DNA of 64,000 nucleotides from Candidatus Accumulibacter propinquus (GTDB taxonomy: Bacteria > Pseudomonadota > Gammaproteobacteria > Burkholderiales > Rhodocyclaceae). The notes under the pieces are model-generated. The model did no database searches. It had not been told where the DNA came from and saw only the letters and a program-made list of their open reading frames with translations. Positions 26,902 to 34,767 of this stretch are shown in pieces. A program made the translations under genes and the position numbers. The stretch lies in contig JADKBU010000001.1 of assembly GCA_016714935.1 (NCBI GenBank), positions 124,001 through 188,000 of the forward strand, written 5' to 3'. The stretch's first letter is position 1. Every line of letters starts with the position of its first letter.

Positions 26902-28227
26902 TTGGTAACTAGTTCGAGCCCGGTCAGCAAAGGTGGAAAGTTCGGCGATCTGAAGCGCCGGCTGTGGTTCCTGCTCGGTGCGCTGGTGGTCTATCGCATC
27001 GGCTCGCACATCCCGGTTCCGGGGATCGACGCGCAGGTGTTGAGCGAGTTGTTCAACAAGCAGCAGGGCGGCATCCTGGGCATGTTCAACATGTTCTCGG
27101 GTGGGGCGCTTTCGCGCTTCACGATTTTCGCGCTCGGGATCATGCCGTACATTTCGGCGTCGATCATCATGCAACTGATGACCCACGCCAGCCCCCAACT
27201 GGAGGCCCTGAAGAAGGAGGGGGAGGCCGGACGACGCAAGATCACCCAGTACACCCGCTACGGCACGGTGTTCCTGGCGCTTTTCCAGGGGATCGGCATC
27301 GCCGTCGCGGTGGAGTCGCAGCCAGGACTGGTACTCGATCCCGGCTTGATGTTCCGTTTCGTCACGGTGATCACACTGCTCACCGGGACGATGTTCCTGA
27401 TGTGGCTTGGCGAGCAGGTGACCGAGCGCGGGCTTGGCAACGGGATTTCGATCATTATTTTTGCGGGTATTGCCGCCGGCTTGCCGAATGCCATCGGCGG
27501 TCTGCTGGAGCTGGTTCGGACCGGGGCGATGCACCCCCTGACGGCGATCGTGATCAGCCTGCTGGTGGTGCTGGTGACTGCCTTCGTGGTGTTTGTCGAG
27601 CGCGGCCAGAGGAAGATTCTGGTGAACTATGCCAAGCGCCAGGTCGGCAACAAGATATACGGTGGGCAGAGTTCGCACCTGCCCTTGAAACTGAACATGG
27701 CCGGGGTCATTCCGCCGATTTTCGCTTCGTCGATCATTCTTTTCCCGGCGACGATCGCTGGCTGGTTTGGTGCGGGCGAGTCGATGCGCTGGTTGAAGGA
27801 CATCGCCGGTGCCCTGTCTCCGGGGCAACCGATCTATGTCATGTTGTACGCTGCGGCGATCATCTTTTTCTGCTTCTTCTATACCGCGCTGGTGTTCAAT
27901 TCCAGGGAAACAGCCGACAACCTGAAACGCAGCGGCGCGTTCGTCCCGGGAATCCGGCCGGGGGACCAGACGGCACGTTATATCGACAAGATCCTGATGC
28001 GCCTGACCCTGGTCGGCGCCGGGTATATCACCATCGTTTGTCTGCTGCCGGAGTTCCTGATCCTCAAGTGGAACGTGCCCTTTTACTTTGGCGGCACTTC
28101 ACTGCTGATCATTGTGGTGGTGACGATGGATTTCATGACCCAGGTACAGGCGTATGCCATGTCGCACCAGTATGAGAGCCTGTTGAAAAAGGCTAACTTC
28201 AAAGGCTCCGGTTTACCGGTGAAATAG
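26902..28227 (+). CDS. secY: preprotein translocase subunit SecY
   Basis: SecY is the ten-helix channel subunit of the Sec translocon. The 441-residue product has GDLKRRLWFLLGALVVYRIG at the first helix, the plug region, the GNGISIIIFAGI segment and the cytosolic loop with ERGQRKILVNYAKRQVGN. No in-frame ATG fits; TTG at 26902 is the likely start, preceded by AAAGGTGA at 26888-26895, and gives a family-length N-terminus. It is cotranscribed with rplO and infA. Confidence 0.95.
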   Translation: MVTSSSPVSKGGKFGDLKRRLWFLLGALVVYRIGSHIPVPGIDAQVLSELFNKQQGGILGMFNMFSGGALSRFTIFALGIMPYISASIIMQLMTHASPQLEALKKEGEAGRRKITQYTRYGTVFLALFQGIGIAVAVESQPGLVLDPGLMFRFVTVITLLTGTMFLMWLGEQVTERGLGNGISIIIFAGIAAGLPNAIGGLLELVRTGAMHPLTAIVISLLVVLVTAFVVFVERGQRKILVNYAKRQVGNKIYGGQSSHLPLKLNMAGVIPPIFASSIILFPATIAGWFGAGESMRWLKDIAGALSPGQPIYVMLYAAAIIFFCFFYTALVFNSRETADNLKRSGAFVPGIRPGDQTARYIDKILMRLTLVGAGYITIVCLLPEFLILKWNVPFYFGGTSLLIIVVVTMDFMTQVQAYAMSHQYESLLKKANFKGSGLPVK

Positions 28228-28228
28228 G

Positions 28229-28447
28229 ATGGCAAAGGAAGATTTGATTGAAATGCAGGGCGAGGTCATCGAGAACCTCCCCAACGCCACCTTCCGGGTC
28301 AAACTGGAAAACGGCCACATCGTCCTGGGTTTCATATCCGGCAAGATGCGGATGCACTACATCCGGATCCTGCCGGGCGACAAGGTGACAGTGCAGCTTA
28401 CGCCCTATGATCTGAGTCGCGCGCGCATCGTCTTCCGCGCCAAGTGA
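28229..28447 (+). CDS. infA: translation initiation factor IF-1
   Basis: IF-1 is an OB-fold protein that blocks the A site during initiation. The 72-residue product has MAKEDLIEMQGEVIENLPN and the RVKLENGHIVLGFISGKMR and YDLSRARIVFR segments. It begins one base after the secY stop, which is the arrangement seen in many betaproteobacteria. Confidence 0.97.
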   Translation: MAKEDLIEMQGEVIENLPNATFRVKLENGHIVLGFISGKMRMHYIRILPGDKVTVQLTPYDLSRARIVFRAK

Positions 28448-28514
28448 AGAATCTCTACGCAACAACCCGGCGAAAGGCTGGCTGCGCCTCGTGCCGGGGA
28501 AACAGGAGTGAATC

Positions 28515-28628
28515 ATGAAAGTGCTGGCCTCTGTGAAACGCATTTGCCGCAAGTGCAAGATTATTCGGCGCCACGGCATCGTGCGCGTGATCTGTACGGA
28601 TCGGCGTCACAAACAGCGTCAAGGTTGA
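28515..28628 (+). CDS. rpmJ: 50S ribosomal protein L36
   Basis: L36 is a 37-residue zinc-ribbon protein (MKVLASVKRICRKCKII through RHKQRQG). The pair C-x2-C is at residues 11 and 14, with C27 and H32 completing the zinc site. ACAGGAG at 28502-28508 is the ribosome-binding site. The zinc-binding form is the one usually encoded between infA and rpsM. Confidence 0.95.
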   Translation: MKVLASVKRICRKCKIIRRHGIVRVICTDRRHKQRQG

Positions 28629-28707
28629 TCGCTGCGACCCACAAATCTGTGGATTGTCAGACGGTTGAAGGTATAACTGTAAGTTTCGATTATTTTGGGG
28701 TGAATCG

Positions 28708-29070
28708 ATGGCCCGCATCGCAGGCGTAAACCTCCCGAACCACCAGCATGCCGAGATCGCGCTTACCGCCATCTACGGTATCGGACGTCCGCGCGCACAG
28801 AAAATCTGTGATGCTGCCGGGGTTCAACGTTCAACAAAAATGAAGGACCTCACCGAGGCCGAACTGGAGCGCCTGCGCGATCAGATCGGCAAGTTCAGCG
28901 TCGAGGGCGATCTGCGTCGCGAAGTCACGATGAGCATCAAGCGATTGATGGATCTCGGCTGCTATCGCGGGCTTCGGCACCGCAAGGGCCTGCCGTCGCG
29001 TGGTCAGCGGACGCGGACCAACGCACGTACTCGCAAGGGTCCGCGGAAGCCGATCGCCGGCAAGAAATGA
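28708..29070 (+). CDS. rpsM: 30S ribosomal protein S13
   Basis: S13 forms bridges to the 50S subunit and contacts P-site tRNA. The 120-residue product has MARIAGVNLPNHQHAEIAL, the helix-hairpin-helix IYGIGRPRA and the basic tail GLPSRGQRTRTNARTRKGP. It starts the alpha cluster after a 79-bp gap. That gap contains TATAAC (28672-28677), but no well-spaced -35 box was found. Confidence 0.97.
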   Translation: MARIAGVNLPNHQHAEIALTAIYGIGRPRAQKICDAAGVQRSTKMKDLTEAELERLRDQIGKFSVEGDLRREVTMSIKRLMDLGCYRGLRHRKGLPSRGQRTRTNARTRKGPRKPIAGKK

Positions 29071-29090
29071 TTAGGAACTAGGACCTGACT

Positions 29091-29486
29091 ATGGCCAAGA
29101 CCGCTACAAAAGTTCGCAAGAAAGTCAAGATCAGAAAGAACGTGGCCGAGGGTGTCGCACACATCCACGCCTCGTTCAACAATACGATCATAACCATTAC
29201 CGATCGCCAGGGGAATGCGCTGTCGTGGGCAACCTCGGGTGGCGCCGGCTTCAAGGGCTCGCGCAAGAGCACGCCGTTTGCTGCACAGGTGGCCGCTGAA
29301 GCCGCCGGCAGGGTGGCCGTGGAGTGCGGCGTCAAGAATCTCGAAGTGCGCATCAAGGGTCCAGGACCCGGACGTGAATCCTCGGTGCGCGCGCTCAATG
29401 CGCTCGGCATGAAGATCACGGCGATTACCGATGTGACGCCGATCCCGCACAATGGCTGCCGTCCGCCCAAAAGGCGTCGGATTTAA
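29091..29486 (+). CDS. rpsK: 30S ribosomal protein S11
   Basis: S11 is a platform protein near the E-site codon. The 131-residue product has the HIHASFNNTIITITDRQGN core, GAGFKGSRKSTPFAAQ and the C-terminal DVTPIPHNGCRPPKRRR. It lies 20 bp after rpsM. Confidence 0.98.
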   Translation: MAKTATKVRKKVKIRKNVAEGVAHIHASFNNTIITITDRQGNALSWATSGGAGFKGSRKSTPFAAQVAAEAAGRVAVECGVKNLEVRIKGPGPGRESSVRALNALGMKITAITDVTPIPHNGCRPPKRRRI

Positions 29487-29498
29487 GGAGAAGGAAAA

Positions 29499-30128
29499 GT
29501 GGCTCGCAATCTCGATCCGAAGTGCCGTCAGTGCCGCCGTGAAGGCGAAAAGTTGTTCCTCAAGGGCGAAAAGTGCTTTACCGACAAGTGCGCGATCGAA
29601 CGTCGCTCGTACGCACCCGGTCAGCATGGCCAGAAGTCCGGGCAGCGCTTGTCCGACTATGGCGTTCACCTGCGGGAGAAGCAGAAGATCCGGCGGATCT
29701 ATGGCGTTCTCGAAGGCCAGTTCCGCAAGGTGTACAAGGAAGCCGACCGGCGCAAGGGCGTGACCGGCGAAGTGCTGCTGCAGTTGCTGGAAGCGCGCCT
29801 CGATAGCGTCTGTTACCGCATGGGCTTCGCCGCCTCGCGCTCGGAGTCGCGTCAGGTCGTTCGCCACAATGGCGTGCTGGTCAACGGACGCCGGGTGAAC
29901 ATCCCGTCGTATCAGGTCCGTCCGGGTGACGTCGTCGAAGTCTGCGACAAGGCAAAGGTCCACCTGCGTATCAAGGCCGCGCTTGCCGCCGCGGAAGCTC
30001 GGGGCTTTCCGGAGTGGGTCGAGGTGGATACGAAGGCTGCGAAGGGCACTTACAAAGCGCACCCTGAACGTAGCGAACTGCCGCCGACGATCAACGAGAG
30101 TCTGGTCATCGAACTCTACTCGAAGTAG
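29499..30128 (+). CDS. rpsD: 30S ribosomal protein S4
   Basis: S4 is a primary 16S-binding protein and the repressor of the alpha operon in E. coli. The 209-residue product starts with GTG after AAGGAGAAGG (29485-29494). It has an N-terminal CRQCRREGEKLFLKGEKC zinc-ribbon-like segment and an S4 RNA-binding domain with RLDSVCYRMGFA and VRHNGVLVNGRRVNIPSY. Confidence 0.97.
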   Translation: MARNLDPKCRQCRREGEKLFLKGEKCFTDKCAIERRSYAPGQHGQKSGQRLSDYGVHLREKQKIRRIYGVLEGQFRKVYKEADRRKGVTGEVLLQLLEARLDSVCYRMGFAASRSESRQVVRHNGVLVNGRRVNIPSYQVRPGDVVEVCDKAKVHLRIKAALAAAEARGFPEWVEVDTKAAKGTYKAHPERSELPPTINESLVIELYSK

Positions 30129-30170
30129 TCGTAGCGACGAGGCTTGACGGCATCAGGCAAAGGACAGTAC

Positions 30171-31145
30171 ATGCAAAGCAGTGGACTATTTAAACCGCGC
30201 ATCATCGATGTGCAGAGCTTGTCGCCGGTGCACGCCCGGGTGGTCATGGAGCCGTTTGAACGCGGCTTCGGGCACACCCTCGGCAATGCGTTGCGACGGA
30301 TTCTGCTCTCGTCGATGCCGGGTTATGCACCGACCGAGGTCAGCATCGAAGGCGTGCTGCATGAATATTCGACGATCGATGGCGTGCAGGAAGATGTCGT
30401 CGACATCCTCCTGAATCTCAAAGGGGTGGTTTTCAAACTGCACAACCGCGATGAGGTCGTCCTGCAACTCCGCAAGGAAGGCAAGGGTGTCGTTCGGGCC
30501 GCGGATATCGAGGTTTCGCATGACGTCGAGATCATCAATCCCGAGCATGTGATCGCGCAGCTTTCCGCCGGCGGCAAGCTGGCGATGGAACTGAAGGTCG
30601 AGAAATCGCGTGGCTACGTGGCTGGCAACCTGCGTCAGCTGAGTGACGGCAGCAAGAATATCGGCAAGCTGGTCCTCGATGCCTCGTTCAGCCCGGTGCG
30701 GCGGGTCAGTTATGCGGTCGAGAGCGCGCGTGTCGAGCAGCGGACCGATCTCGACAAGCTGATCATGGACATCGAGACCAACGGTGCGATCGAGCCTGAA
30801 GAGGCGATCCGCACCGCTGCCCGGATTCTGATGGAACAGCTTTCGGTGTTCGCCGATCTCGCCGGCACGGCCATGCCGGTTGAATACCAGAAGACGGTGC
30901 AGGTCGATCCGCTGCTGCTGCGTCCGGTGGACGACCTGGAGTTGACGGTGCGCTCGGCGAACTGCCTGAAAGCGGAGAACATCTACTATATCGGTGACCT
31001 GATCCAGCGCACCGAGAACGAGTTGCTCAAGACCCCCAATCTGGGTCGCAAGTCGCTGAATGAAATCAAGGAAGTGCTGGCCGCACGCGGCCTCACACTG
31101 GGCATGAAGCTCGAGAACTGGCCACCCGCCGGACTCGACAAGTGA
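30171..31145 (+). CDS. rpoA: DNA-directed RNA polymerase subunit alpha
   Basis: RpoA dimers nucleate RNA polymerase assembly, and the C-terminal domain contacts UP elements and activators. The 324-residue product has FERGFGHTLGNALRRILLSS in the N-terminal domain and the alpha-CTD with CLKAENIYYIGDLIQRTE and LLKTPNLGRKSLNEIKEVL. The ATG at 30171 is used because the family begins close to the FKPRxIDV motif; an in-frame ATG at 30144 is less likely. Confidence 0.97.
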   Translation: MQSSGLFKPRIIDVQSLSPVHARVVMEPFERGFGHTLGNALRRILLSSMPGYAPTEVSIEGVLHEYSTIDGVQEDVVDILLNLKGVVFKLHNRDEVVLQLRKEGKGVVRAADIEVSHDVEIINPEHVIAQLSAGGKLAMELKVEKSRGYVAGNLRQLSDGSKNIGKLVLDASFSPVRRVSYAVESARVEQRTDLDKLIMDIETNGAIEPEEAIRTAARILMEQLSVFADLAGTAMPVEYQKTVQVDPLLLRPVDDLELTVRSANCLKAENIYYIGDLIQRTENELLKTPNLGRKSLNEIKEVLAARGLTLGMKLENWPPAGLDK

Positions 31146-31175
31146 GCCGCCGGACAAGAACAGGAAGGAATTGAT

Positions 31176-31562
31176 ATGCGTCACCGTTTGGGTCTTCGCA
31201 AACTGAATCGTACCAGCGCCCATCGCTCGGCGATGTTGCGCAACATTACCGTCTCGCTGTTGCGCGAGGAGTTGATCAAGACGACGCTGCCGAAGGCGAA
31301 GGAGCTTCGTCGCGTCATCGAGCCGATCATCACCCTCGGCAAGAAGCCGAGCCTGGCCAACCGTCGCCTCGCCTTCGACCGCCTGCGCGACCGCGACATG
31401 GTGGTCAAGGTCTTCGACGAACTCGGACCGCGTTACGCGACCCGTAATGGCGGCTACCTGCGGATTCTGAAGTGTGGTTTCCGCGACGGAGACAATGCGC
31501 CGATGGCGTATGTCGAGTTGCTCGACCGTCCGGAAGCCGCGACGGAGTCTGCTGACAAGTAG
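31176..31562 (+). CDS. rplQ: 50S ribosomal protein L17
   Basis: L17 lies near the exit tunnel. The 128-residue product has MRHRLGLRKLNRTSAHRSAM, LLREELIKTTLPKAKELRR and the C-terminal RNGGYLRILKCGFRDGDNAP. GGAAGGAA at 31163-31170 is the ribosome-binding site. It is the last gene of the ribosomal cluster and is followed by a terminator. Confidence 0.97.
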   Translation: MRHRLGLRKLNRTSAHRSAMLRNITVSLLREELIKTTLPKAKELRRVIEPIITLGKKPSLANRRLAFDRLRDRDMVVKVFDELGPRYATRNGGYLRILKCGFRDGDNAPMAYVELLDRPEAATESADK

Positions 31563-31586
31563 AAGGCACGCATCGCCGATCCGCAA

Positions 31587-31610
31587 AGCCAGGCCAGGCC
31601 TGGCTTTTTT
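31587..31610 (+). terminator. rho-independent terminator after rplQ
   Basis: A 7-bp stem AGCCAGG/CCTGGCT (31587-31593 with 31599-31605) is followed by TTTTT. It ends the ribosomal superoperon. The remaining 183 bp to the convergent nadE stop shows no further signal. Confidence 0.85.
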
Positions 31611-31793
31611 GTGCCTGATCGAAAGGCGGGTGAGACCTTGCCGGCCCCGCAAAACCGGCAGTTTCTCGCTCGAATCAGCACCCCGGCGCAATGTTCTTCC
31701 TCCGCGTCCCGCCCGCCTTTGGCCAGTACGGAACGCGCAGGCAGATCCTCGGCGACTTGCCGGCCGACTTTTCCCCGGTGCGTGCGCGGCTGT

Positions 31794-33509
31794 TCACCCC
31801 TGCGCGGCGATCGGCATCTGGCGGCCGTTGCCGAAGGCGCGACCGCGCAGACGAATGATCGGCGGTGCCTGACGGCGCTTGAACTCGCTCCGGGCCACCA
31901 TGCCGGTGACCCGGCGCAGCAGTTCCTGTTGGCCGGCGGCTTCGAGACCGGCGACGAAGGCCTGCGCGCGGCTGAATTCTTCCGGACGCAAGCGGCGTCC
32001 CTCGATGTGCAGCTTGAGGATCTCGTCGAGCACCGGATAGGGCGGCAGGGTGTCGCCGTCGCGTTGCCCCGGCGCGAGTTCGGCTGAGGGCTCCTTGTCG
32101 AGAATCGCCCGCGGAATGCGCTCGGCGGCGTGCCGCTGGTTGTAGTGCCGGGCCAGGGCGAAGACCTCGGTCTTGTACAGATCGCCGATCAGGTTCAGGC
32201 CACCGTTCATGTCGCCATAGAGGGTGGTGTAGCCGACGCTGATTTCGCTTTTGTTGCCGGTCGACAGCACGAGATGGCCAAAGTGGTTGGAGAACTCCAT
32301 CAGGATCGCGCCGCGGATGCGCGCCTGGACGTTTTCCTGCGTCAGCGCGGAAGGTTCGACGCCTAGCGCGGCGCTGAAGCCGCTGCGGTAGGCGTCGAAC
32401 AGCGTGCCGATGTCGTGGCGGAAAAGTTGCACCCCGAGATTGGCGCAGAGGGTCGCCGAATCGTCGACGCTACCGGTACTTGAATACCGGGAGGGCATGG
32501 TCAGCGCGCGCACGCGTTCGGCACCGAGGGCGTCGGTGGCGAGAGCCAGGGTCAGTGCCGAGTCGATGCCGCCGGACGCGCCGATGACGACCCCGTGAAA
32601 GCCGGTCTTGTCGACGTAGTCGCGGAGCCCGAGAACGATCTGCCGATAGTAGAAGTCCATATCGCTCTGTTCGGTGGACACGCGGGTGGTGCAGCGCTTG
32701 CCTTCGGCCAGGAAGACGCCGTCGCGCGCTTCGCCCCGGCCGCCGGTGAAGCCGACGGTTTCGACGGCTTCGGCGAACAACGGCAGGCGGTGTACGACTC
32801 CCAGCCGCGGGTCGACGAGCAGGGAGCCGCCGTCGAAGACGATCTCGTCGTTGCCGCCGACCTGGTTCACGTAGACCATCGGGACGCCATGCCTGGTGGC
32901 GGCGGCGGTGAGAATGCGCTGGCGCTCGGCGGTCTTGCCGACGTTCGACGGACTGGCGTTGATGCTGACGACGAGATCGACACCGGCGGCGGCGACGTCG
33001 CGCAGGGGGTTGGCCGGGTAGTCGCGGTTCTCGTCGTTCCAGGCATCCTCGCAGATCAGAAAGCCGACGCGGTAACCGGCCAGTTCGAGTACTGCGGCGT
33101 GCGCTTCGCCGGGCTCGAAGTGACGCCGCTCGTCGAAGATGTTGTAGGTGGGCAGCAGTTGTTTGTGATAGCGCAGCCTGACCCGCCCGTCCTGCACCAG
33201 CAGCAGACTGTTGTGCAGCGGCTTGCCGACGCCGGCATTGACGCTGACCGCGCCGATGACCAGCGCCGCGCGTGTGCTCTTCGACAGCGCGCACACGGCG
33301 GCCAGTGCCGCGTCCTGACGGGCGAGGAAATCCGGTTCCTCGACCCGATCCTGCGGGGAGTAGCCGCTCAGGCAAAGCTCGGAAAAGACGATCAGGTCGG
33401 CTGCCGCAGCGCTCTGCACGGCGTCGGTGATTCGGCCGAGATTGCGCGCGAAGTCGCAGATCCGGTAGTTGAGTTGGGCGAGGGTGATGCGCAGCGGTTT
33501 TTTGGCCAT
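31794..33509 (-). CDS. nadE: glutamine-dependent NAD+ synthetase
   Basis: This enzyme amidates nicotinate adenine dinucleotide to NAD+, using glutamine and ATP. The 571-residue product has an N-terminal nitrilase-type glutaminase domain, with Glu in FSELCLSGY, Lys in RYHKQLLPTY and Cys in LICEDAWN as the likely catalytic triad. The C-terminal synthetase domain has the ATP loop VIGASGGIDSAL and later STGNKSEISVGY. The ATG at 33509 follows AAGGAG. It is the last gene of the six-gene minus-strand NAD operon, 11 bp after pncB. Confidence 0.96.
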   Translation of the reverse strand: MAKKPLRITLAQLNYRICDFARNLGRITDAVQSAAAADLIVFSELCLSGYSPQDRVEEPDFLARQDAALAAVCALSKSTRAALVIGAVSVNAGVGKPLHNSLLLVQDGRVRLRYHKQLLPTYNIFDERRHFEPGEAHAAVLELAGYRVGFLICEDAWNDENRDYPANPLRDVAAAGVDLVVSINASPSNVGKTAERQRILTAAATRHGVPMVYVNQVGGNDEIVFDGGSLLVDPRLGVVHRLPLFAEAVETVGFTGGRGEARDGVFLAEGKRCTTRVSTEQSDMDFYYRQIVLGLRDYVDKTGFHGVVIGASGGIDSALTLALATDALGAERVRALTMPSRYSSTGSVDDSATLCANLGVQLFRHDIGTLFDAYRSGFSAALGVEPSALTQENVQARIRGAILMEFSNHFGHLVLSTGNKSEISVGYTTLYGDMNGGLNLIGDLYKTEVFALARHYNQRHAAERIPRAILDKEPSAELAPGQRDGDTLPPYPVLDEILKLHIEGRRLRPEEFSRAQAFVAGLEAAGQQELLRRVTGMVARSEFKRRQAPPIIRLRGRAFGNGRQMPIAAQG

Positions 33510-33520
33510 GCGATTCTCCT

Positions 33521-34735
33521 TCAGGCTTGCGGTGCGGACGGCAAGCCGAAGACCTGCCGCAGGTACGCGAGAAACGTCGCGTCGTCGCAAAGCGTCTTGC
33601 CCGGTGCGTCCGAGATCTTGGCCACCGGGTTGCCGTTGCAGATCACGAGCTTCATGACGATGTTCAGGGCCTCGACGCCGAGGTCGTTGGTCAGGTGCGT
33701 GCCGATCCCGAAGCCGGTGCGCGTGCGCCCGGCAAACTGGCGGTAGAGCGCGAAACTGCGGGGAAAGTCGAGCGCGTCCGAGAAGGTCAGCATCCTGGTC
33801 CGCGGATCGATGCGCAGCGACTCGTAATGCGCCAACGCTTTCTCGCCCCACACGACGGGGTCGCCGGAGTCGTGGCGCAGGCCGTCGAAGAGCTTGGCGA
33901 AGTACAGGTCGAAGTCGGCCAGAAAGGCATCCATGTTCACCACGTCGGTGAGCGCGATGCCGAGGTCGCCGCGGTATTCCATCACCCAGTTTTCCAGGGC
34001 CAGGCGCTGGAAGTCGCGCAAGCGGCAACCGAAGGCCTGATGGGCCTGCAGGTATTCGTGCGCCATCGTGCCGATCGGGACCAGCGCGTGCCGCCGCGCC
34101 ATATCGACGTTGCTCGTTCCCTTGAAAAACTCGGGAACCGCGTCGGCGAGCGTGCTCACCACTTCCTCGTGCCATTCCCGACTCGCCCGCCGGCGCGTAC
34201 CGAAATCGAAGAACACGTAGGGGTGGCTCAGCGCCGGTTCCTTGCCGAAGTCCTTGAGCTGCGTGATCTTGTCGCGCAGACGACGGCGCCCTTCGCCAAG
34301 ACAGCGTTCGCGGTCGTGGCGCGAGAAATTGACTTCCGAGACGATGGCGAGCACGAAAATCTCGAACAGCATGACGTGCACCAGGGGGCCGCGGGCGACG
34401 ATCACCAGTTCCCCGGAGGCGTCCGGCGATGGCGCGACGCGGATGAAGCGCGGGCGGAACTGGAAAAGTTCGAGGTAGTCGACAAAATCCTCCTTGATGA
34501 AGCGCAGGGTACGCAGGTAGGCGAGTTCCTCGGGAAGAAAGCGCAGCGTGCACAGATGCGCGATCTGCGCCTCGATCTCGCTCTGCAGCGCGGACAGCGC
34601 CTGCTGGCCGCGGTTGCGGCACTTGAAGTGGTACTCGCCGGTGGCCCCCGGAAAGCGATGCAGGAAGACCTGCAGCATGGTGAACTTGTAGAGGTCGGTG
34701 TCGAGCAGACTGGTGATGATCGGCGGCAGATTCAT
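33521..34735 (-). CDS. pncB: nicotinate phosphoribosyltransferase
   Basis: PncB converts nicotinate and PRPP to nicotinate mononucleotide, the committed step of Preiss-Handler salvage. The 404-residue product matches the E. coli-type enzyme in length. It shows SLLDTDLYKFTMLQVFL at its start, DFGTRRRASREWHEEV and the conserved RHDSGDP motif near residue 280. The ATG at 34735 sits after CAGGAGAACGCC, a leader also found before the vWA gene. Together with the downstream nadE it supplies two steps of the nicotinate-to-NAD route. Confidence 0.96.
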   Translation of the reverse strand: MNLPPIITSLLDTDLYKFTMLQVFLHRFPGATGEYHFKCRNRGQQALSALQSEIEAQIAHLCTLRFLPEELAYLRTLRFIKEDFVDYLELFQFRPRFIRVAPSPDASGELVIVARGPLVHVMLFEIFVLAIVSEVNFSRHDRERCLGEGRRRLRDKITQLKDFGKEPALSHPYVFFDFGTRRRASREWHEEVVSTLADAVPEFFKGTSNVDMARRHALVPIGTMAHEYLQAHQAFGCRLRDFQRLALENWVMEYRGDLGIALTDVVNMDAFLADFDLYFAKLFDGLRHDSGDPVVWGEKALAHYESLRIDPRTRMLTFSDALDFPRSFALYRQFAGRTRTGFGIGTHLTNDLGVEALNIVMKLVICNGNPVAKISDAPGKTLCDDATFLAYLRQVFGLPSAPQA

Positions 34736-34767
34736 GGCGTTCTCCTGAAGAGGATGCGCATCCAAGG

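Noticed and set aside
28640..28707. Promoter before rpsM using TATAAC at 28672-28677
   Set aside because: The nearest -35-like TTGTCA gives only a 12-bp spacer, so no sigma-70 promoter is called.
31587..31610. The rplQ terminator acting also for nadE on the minus strand
   Set aside because: In the minus direction the stem is followed by TTGCGG, not a T run, so bidirectional function is not supported.
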